64,000 nucleotides of DNA, taken from Brachypodium distachyon. Lineage: Eukaryota; Streptophyta; Magnoliopsida; Poales; Poaceae. The notes under the pieces are model-generated. The model made no database searches. It worked only from the letters and a program-made list of their open reading frames with translations, and was not told the origin of the DNA. Shown piece after piece: positions 57,617 through 64,000 of the stretch. How positions within the stretch are numbered: the first letter of the stretch is position 1; each line of letters begins with the position of its first letter. The position numbers were made by a program, and so were the translations under genes. The stretch lies in NCBI RefSeq assembly GCF_000005505.3, contig NC_016131.3, positions 65,248,355 through 65,312,354 on the forward strand, read 5' to 3'.

Positions 57617-60600
57617 CTATGTTAACCCCAGGAACTCGGCTATGGTTTCCTCCAGGAGATCCTCATGCAACATTCTCCCGATTTCACTCCCGACAAGATC
57701 GATGCCGTCTTCTGAACCAAGCCACTCTATGTGCACCGATAGGTCTTCCTGAGCACGGTCCATTTCTTGCCGTAACTGGACAACCCTTTGCCACACATCC
57801 ACAACAAACCCTTCCTGATCCCATATGGATGAAAACCCCTGCAATAATCTCTTTGCCCCATGATGGACCAGAGAGGTCATTACATCTGCAATGACGGCAT
57901 TTGTGAGATCAAACAGAAGCTTCCTCTCAGACGATGGCCATAGAATGAGGTTGTTGTACTTATCCTCGAGTATATCATATAAATCAGGGCTGGCAGGACA
58001 TTCTGAAAAGTAGCACGTGTCAAGTAGCACATCCTGGTCAGCAGCATTAATGCCCAATAAAATGAGCATATCAAGCACATAAGAGAAATCCCTTTCTTCA
58101 TCATCCCTAAAAGCATGAGATATCTCCATTTCAGGAAGTGGCTGACTTGCAAAGGTATTCTCGTCATCGCTCACTATGAAAACATTGGTGCCATCTGCAT
58201 TATCTGTAGTGTCCATCTTGAGAAGCTGAAGTTGCACTCTTAGTCCTGCAATGTTAAAGAAAGTTAAATTTACTGGCAACAACTAAAGGGAACATGAATA
58301 GGCAAATAAAAACTCGACCACTTGCCTTGAAGATCTGCACTAATTTTATCGAAATCTCCTGAGTAAACTTCTTCAGTATCCAAGGAAGATTCAAGAACAG
58401 ACACAGGACTTGGCTGGTCATCATTATTATTGGAGCTCACTGGAGATTCTGATCCTGCTGGGGGAACCCACGAGGATTGATCTTGATTGCCAGCGCCAGG
58501 ATGGTGGTCAGCCCCCACAGAAGATTCCGATCCTGTTGCTGGATTACATGGAGCTGAGTAATCATCACCCTGATGATTTTCCATTCCCTCGGCCTGAAAT
58601 GGAATAGACCCAAAAGTTGTTAAATATGGCATGGATAAATCAAGCGAGCATCCAAAATTACGAGATCTAAAGACTTCGCTTGAGGGAGAAAAGAGGAAAG
58701 AGAAAAAATAGGCAGAACATATGAATTAAAAATCATACAAGCTGATGTATCTCCAGAGGAATTTGTTAAGGACTGAGGGGAACAAATGCATGATAAGCTG
58801 TAATAAGGCAGCACACATGTAACATACCTGAGTTACCAGATTGTCAAGACTAGGTACAAGAAGGTGGCAATCTAATGCTGTCAGTGGCTGTTGAGGCGAT
58901 TGCTGCTTTAGTTTAGCAGGAGAAAATGGTTCTTTCTTCTGTTCAAGAACTACAGAACTGGTATGCAGATGATACAATGCATCTAACTCATTTTGTTCAG
59001 ATGAATCTGGCATGTCAATAACATTACTTGGTTTCAGAGAGCTCACATCTATCTGACGTTCAACCATTATTCTTTCCTTGTTATCTGGGGACACTTGATC
59101 AGCATCATCAACATGAATTGTGGAACCTCTAACTGTCGATTTTTTTTGTCTGCTGCGGCATGTATACTCAGAATCATGGGGTCCTACTCTGAGAACATCT
59201 TTAAGCATAGAAAACTCATTTCTCCTACTGCTTCTTTTTCTGCTGCTTGACTTTTGAGCTCCCAGGTTAGAGGATGATGGAAGAGATTTGGACTTTGTTA
59301 AATTACTTGGTGTCACACCTCTCCAACCATCCTTGCTGCTAATGCCAAGAGGATTGTTACACGAGCCTGGAATCCTATCTCTCTGCAATTCTCCCTTTGG
59401 ACATTTCAGGTATGGCATTGTTTCGGTAGCAACTTTTGATGCTTCCTGGTCAGAGAGAGCGAACATGTCTTCAAGCACACCAAAGCCACTATTCTCGGGT
59501 GCTTGATGCTGATATTGATGGGCCATCTTCCATCTGCTAGAGAGGTGTCTCTTTGCTTCCTTGCTGACTGATGTTTCAGTTGCTCGTGCTGGCGAAGAGT
59601 GGGAGCTGGAAGAAGCCCAACCATCACATAGTTCAGAGGACCTATGGAATGTATCTGAAGTCTTTACCTTAGTACGAGATGACACTAACTGTGACCTTTC
59701 ATCTGACACATTTGTGCTGGTATCTGGCTCGGGGACCTGTTTCCTGTTACCACTTCTCCTAGCAGCTCTCATTTGTTTTGTTATCTCTCTAGCAATTTCC
59801 CTAGATCCCTTCATTCTATGCCCTAGTGTTTCAGGATCACCAAGGGACACCTGACACATGGATTCTTCCGTATATGGACTCCATGTACCAGCATCCTGAC
59901 ATGTTGTCTGCCTTCTGTAAACAGAATGAGGGAATTCATGTGTTAGGGCAAACGATCCTTCGATGTCCTCACCTTTCTCCAGGCTTGGCTTCAGGACAAC
60001 TATCCTTGTGGGGCAAGCTCGTTTGTCACTGATTTCCTGATGACTTGACCTTGACAGTTTCTGCCTTGTTGAACCTGAGTCTTCTTTTGGGGATCGACTT
60101 GACAACTTAGCATGTGGTTTCCTCGTAGAGTGTTTCACTGTACCCTGATCTTGTGGATAAGAATTGTCTGTGTCAATAACTTGATTTCTTCTAGATGGCT
60201 TCAATACTGTAATGCAGTTTGCATTAGAGGGGCAATCCTGATCTTGCAGGTCCCTTCTGACTACAGGATCTAGTTTTTGAAGAAATTCCAAGAGAAGTTC
60301 CTTATTAGATGCCAATGCATCAAGTGTCTCATTCAACTCTTCTGACATCTGAAAGGATCCATTTGTAGAAAGACATTTTGCATCCATAAATTTTTGCCTT
60401 ACGAAATCTAGATCAGCATTGTCAGTCGTATCAAACTTGGAAGTTACATTTCTATTTCTAGGTCCTGGGCTCCGGTGCACCTTTATTCTTGTCACATCCA
60501 TAACCTCAAAAACATCTTTGACCTCCGGTACCTCATCAGTGCTTCTCCTCTGCGGAACATATCTATGGTGAGAAATAGAAGCTGAAGTGCTAGGTGCATG

Positions 60601-61872
60601 ACTTCTGCTATATCTGTGCTGGTTATGGGTCCTAAATGAAGGGAGTGAATCAAGACCCATTAGTCTTCCTACAGCGCCTGGTGAAGTGTGGCGAGCATTG
60701 ACATCTTTTGAGAATTCTTCATCTATTAGCTTTTTCATTGGTACACTGCTGGCCGGTATTCCTAACTGAAAAAAAAAGAGGACATATCAATCCATTATTA
60801 AACAATGAAATAAGTAGGCTGATAAGATTATCTAGCAGATGATAATTACAAAGTAGAGTCAATTTTCAAGGTTATAAACTGTGAATTAAGTGACTTCGCA
60901 GTGAGATCCCCAAAAAAGTTATGGCTACATATCTTGGAAGCTAAATTGCCATTAATATCAAAACAGGAAAAACAATGAATATGCATAAGATATAAGCTGC
61001 AGAGGCAACTATAGGATAAAAAATACTAATACAGGACGAAATGACCATAACACAATTTTCTTCACGTCAACTACTTAATCACTACTCTCTCCATTCCATA
61101 ATTCTTGTCTCAAATTTGCCCAAAAATGGATGTATCTATTTCTAAAAAGCGTCTAGATACATGTAATATTTCGACAAGAATTATGGAACGGAGGGAGTAA
61201 CAAATATGGATGATGGGGTATTGAAATAGAAATATGGATGTTGGAGCATCGAAAAAGACAAATATGAAGTTTCTTGATAGAATTTCTTCTCATACCTTGT
61301 AATTGATGTATTTTGGCCTTTTAGTAAAGTTGGATTTCACAATTACCATACTATTCTGTCACAAGTGTACCAATATGGAATAGTGGAACTATAGCTATAA
61401 GCTAAGGCAAAAAGCGGAGCTATTTGAACCTATAGCGCCCATCACTATTATAGCAGAACTTTGGCCCACCGCTTAGCATTCAGGGTCCAAAAAGGCTATA
61501 GCTAGCTACTTTCCACATTGGTATATTAGTGAGGTTCACTTGATACGGCATAACAAGCAACAAATATCTTTATAATGACACATATATCCCAATTTAAGTT
61601 CTTTGGTTTCCTTCAGAGGGTTATAGTCAGTACCATGACAGAGAAACCTGCACACATCTTACACTTTCTAGTACTCCCTCCGTCCCATAATTCTTGTCGC
61701 TGTTTTAGTTCAAATCTGTACTAAAACAGCGACAAGAATTACGGGACGGAGGGAGTAACAATTACGCACATATTAATCATGTGATATATCTCTTTAACTA
61801 AACACATATCACCCACCATAGTATCAGAAAATATCCCAGAGTTACTTGCTTGCTTCCTCAACGACCCAGCCC
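57617..61872 (-). CDS. DUF4378 / TRM-LONGIFOLIA-like protein (5' end unresolved)
   Basis: Firm exons: 58828-60765, 58326-58593 and 57617-58245. Before them lies a likely exon at 61817-61872 that joins in phase 0 (SGIFSDTM then LGIPASSVPMKKL). The first exon or exons are not identified and may lie between 61.9 and 64 kb. From LGIP to the stop is 944 residues. Marks: MKKLIDEEFSKDVNARHTSP, then GRLMGLDSLP, the (A)RLMGLD motif of the TON1-recruiting-motif family. A long Ser/Arg/Lys-rich disordered middle follows (SRKRSSRRNEFSMLKDVLR). The C-terminal DUF4378 contains LLFDLTNAVIADVMTSLVH, VVDVWQRVVQLRQEMD and VGSEIGRMLHEDLLEETIAEF. Family members bind microtubules or the TON1/PP2A complex and affect cell elongation. 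The intron at 58246-58325 uses a GC donor. The intron at 60766-61816 holds two Stowaway MITEs. Confidence 0.82.
58246..58325 (-). other. GC-AG intron in the TRM-like gene
   Basis: On the minus strand the exon ends CTTCAAG and the intron begins GCAAGTGG, ending ATTGCAG before GACTAAGAG. This gives the reading LQGLRVQLQLLKMD. Using the nearby GT (AA/GTGGTC) would break the frame. AG/GCAAGT is the standard strong GC donor. Confidence 0.85.
61085..61197. mobile_element. Stowaway MITE, subfamily A, reverse orientation
   Basis: TA-flanked (61083-61084 and 61198-61199). The ends are CTCTCTCCATTCCATAATTC and the complement of GAATTATGGAACGGAGGGAG. The core is the reverse complement of the segment shared by the copies at 3532, 18953 and 53295. 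It lies in an intron of the TRM-like gene. Confidence 0.88.
61674..61755. mobile_element. Stowaway MITE, subfamily B (82 bp)
   Basis: TA-flanked, nearly perfect palindrome. The ends are CTCCCTCCGTCCCATAATTC and its complement, with the stem continuing through 'gctgttttagt'. Same design as 24518-24598. It lies in an intron of the TRM-like gene. Confidence 0.92.
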
Positions 61873-63441
61873 CTGGTTTAAAGATAAAATAGTCAGTGAA
61901 CAGATTGCAAAGTTATACCACAAAAAATTGGTAAAAGAAGCAATGTAAAAGCATGTCAAGGAGAAAGAACTTCATGTTGAACGCTCACTACTTTGCTAGA
62001 TCCCAGAAACAGGCATAGTAGGAATATCTGTTTCTGGGCTTTATCAGGCATGCTTTCATAACATACAGATCAGTCTCGGCAAGACAATTGTAATAATACT
62101 TCTTAATTACCATACCTAGTACAATATTAATGTGCAAATATCAACTAGAAAAACACTTCTTAAAAAGAAGATTAGAAAGAGTGTACAAAAGGTGGGCTAG
62201 CTTTGCTTTCATGCCATTTCTTTCGGAACATATCCATGTGATTTTATTTCAAAAAGAGAAGAAAAGAAATCATCACAATTACCAGCTTTGGCAGAAGATC
62301 ATCGCATTTCGTCAAAACAAACATAATTGTGCGAAGGTGAACCCTGAGTAAAATCATCTACATGTGTGATAATAGGTGAACGGAACTCAATCTAGAAACA
62401 TAACATGTTTTTTTTTAACTTACGTGCTGAATTAAGAAATAATATATCGTGTTTGGACTATGTACAGTTCAGTATTTACTGGTGAAAACAGGGTACAAAA
62501 TCCAAACCATGTATCTGTTAAATAGCAGGTATAAAGGAACTAATAGAGTTTCGTCGCCTATTCCAGAGTTTTTTTTAGGACAAGGACATGATCTCTGCCT
62601 ATGCACTAAAGAAATTTGAAATGATTACAAATGTTCTAACTGGGAAGTCCCTAACGTTCACCCTTCTCACACTCCGCTCCTCCATGAAATACTGCTAAAC
62701 AATGAAACCACCATCTTCTCATTCTCCTCTCAGATTTCCTCGCCCTAGTGTTCTTGGCGTGCATCTTCAATGCTATCAGGGAGGAGAGAACTGAAAACCT
62801 CCTCCACCCTCAGCAGACACAATAAGTACACATAAACGAACAAAGGGCCCTGCACGTCAACGGCATTGGCTGCACACAGCCCAGGCCAAGGTGGAGTGGC
62901 AGACTGAATTTTATAAAACCTAGTGCTTCTTTTGAACGAACTTTGGGGTACTGGCTACAGAATAAGTTCCACTCCTAGTACTTACAAGTTACAAGTAGTC
63001 AAGTTATGGCTCTTCTGTAGACTGATGTTTAATCAAAGATTCTCCAGTGATTAGAATAAGAAGTCCACTTGGCTGTGAACCTTCACGGCATCCAACTGAC
63101 ATGGGGAGTGGGGACGTAAAAGAACATAATTTAATGCTTTTACTTACATATCCACCAAATTACGGGCAAATTAAATACTATCTGTGTGATCTTGTGGGAA
63201 GTGTCAAGTTGACAACATCACACATTTCTTCTACACTCTATAGGAACCACAGAACTGAAATAATTCATCTCTAGACTGCAAAATTGGATGGGGGGATGAC
63301 ATTTTTCCTACGTTTGGTTTCAGAGTCGGCTTTTGTCCTAGAACTGGCACAGAATCTTAATTTATGAGCTGCAAATGAAAGAACAAGAAAGAAAAATGGA
63401 CAAGATCTGTCCGCTATAATCATTTGAATTTCAAAACCAGA

Positions 63442-63481
<40 letters not shown>

Positions 63482-64000
63482 ATAAAGGCTTGACTAAGAC
63501 CTAAAGTACATGTGAAAGTGATGTCCCCGCCCGATTGCTTAAAACAACAGGGATGTAAAAATATAATCTTTTACTCCTGGTGTGTTTTGACAGTTTTACT
63601 CATTGTGTTAATATCTTTAAGAACACTGAAGATTAATGCGAATCTAGTTTACCAAAAATTCTGATTACACACCGAGGACAAAAGAAAAGAAGGAAAGAGT
63701 CATTTTCAGTATGGTTAAACCTTGACATCCCTACAAAGTAAAAATCGTGGGATAAAATACGAATTTTTGTTCCGAAACATAAGCAAAACCCTAAAGTAAG
63801 AGGATGACAAATGTGCAAGCAATCCAAAAGAAAAGCCTCCTGTGGAGTCACGAAGGAAAAAATAAAGCAATCCCCCAATCTTCCAACGCGACAACAAGAG
63901 AACCGCCAATAAACCCCAAAAAGGAGCATTCACTGTCAAGGATCAAGTAAGGGATCTCTACCACAGGGACCCTACAAACCCCGAAACTATGCACCCAGAA
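61873..64000. other. likely upstream part of the TRM-like gene, exons not resolved
   Basis: On the minus strand a 37-codon open stretch begins at an ATG near 62763 (MHAKNTRARKSERRMRRWWF), but I see no family match or good donor for it. The rest is AT-rich intron-like or upstream sequence. Confidence 0.35.
63446..63479. repeat. (TC)n microsatellite
   Basis: About 17 uninterrupted TC units. On the minus strand this is a GA run upstream of the TRM-like gene, a position where GAGA-type promoter or leader repeats are common in plants. Confidence 0.95.

Overview
The window is plant nuclear DNA from a grass. Genes are split by GT-AG introns, coding exons are much GC-richer than the spacers, short Stowaway-type inverted-repeat elements (CTCCCTCCGT ends, TA target sites) are scattered through introns and spacers, and one solo LTR has the TGTTGGGAATATGCCC start typical of BARE/Angela-like Copia elements. 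Eight or nine host genes in 64 kb suggests a compact pooid genome such as Brachypodium. That species guess is inference.

Layout. 1-3.8 kb: spacer, with weak signs of coding exons on the minus strand. 3.9-21.9 kb: a tandem array of one grass F-box family, all on the minus strand. It holds a 3' fragment (3880-4093), gene 1 (4602-6390, broken by a 26-bp insertion), gene 2 (9603-18799, a pseudogene split by a 7518-bp Mutator-like element, MULE-1) and gene 3 (20319-21875, intact). MULE-1 is itself split by a Copia solo LTR (12092-13416). 22.4-28.2 kb: an 18-exon coiled-coil protein gene on the plus strand, divergent from F-box gene 3. 29.4-30.4 kb: a single-exon MAKR/BKI1-like membrane-associated kinase regulator. 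33.5-38.3 kb: a second MULE (MULE-2), with an internally deleted transposase and a 1419-bp GC-rich Pack-MULE-like element (35100-36518) nested in it. 40.5-44.0 and 46.7-49.3 kb: two related ankyrin-repeat/PGG membrane protein genes on the minus strand. 53.5 kb: tRNA-Arg(UCG). 53.9-56.2 kb: a Golgi-type UDP-glucuronate decarboxylase (UXS) with a textbook U12-type AT-AC intron. 57.6-61.9 kb: a DUF4378/TRM-LONGIFOLIA-like gene on the minus strand, convergent with UXS; its 5' end is not fully resolved.

The genes do not form one pathway. They act in ubiquitin targeting (F-box), receptor-kinase regulation (MAKR), membrane ankyrin signalling, cell-wall nucleotide-sugar synthesis (UXS) and probably microtubule or cell-shape control (TRM-like). 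The best-supported unusual content is transposon stratigraphy: four Mutator-type insertions with 9-10 bp target duplications readable by eye, plus one with a near-match duplication, two levels of nesting and two long-hairpin elements. There is also a U12 AT-AC intron and two GC-AG introns. I found no clearly undescribed defence or regulatory system. Exon structures of the intact genes were built by eye and checked by splice sites and reading phase, not by transcripts.
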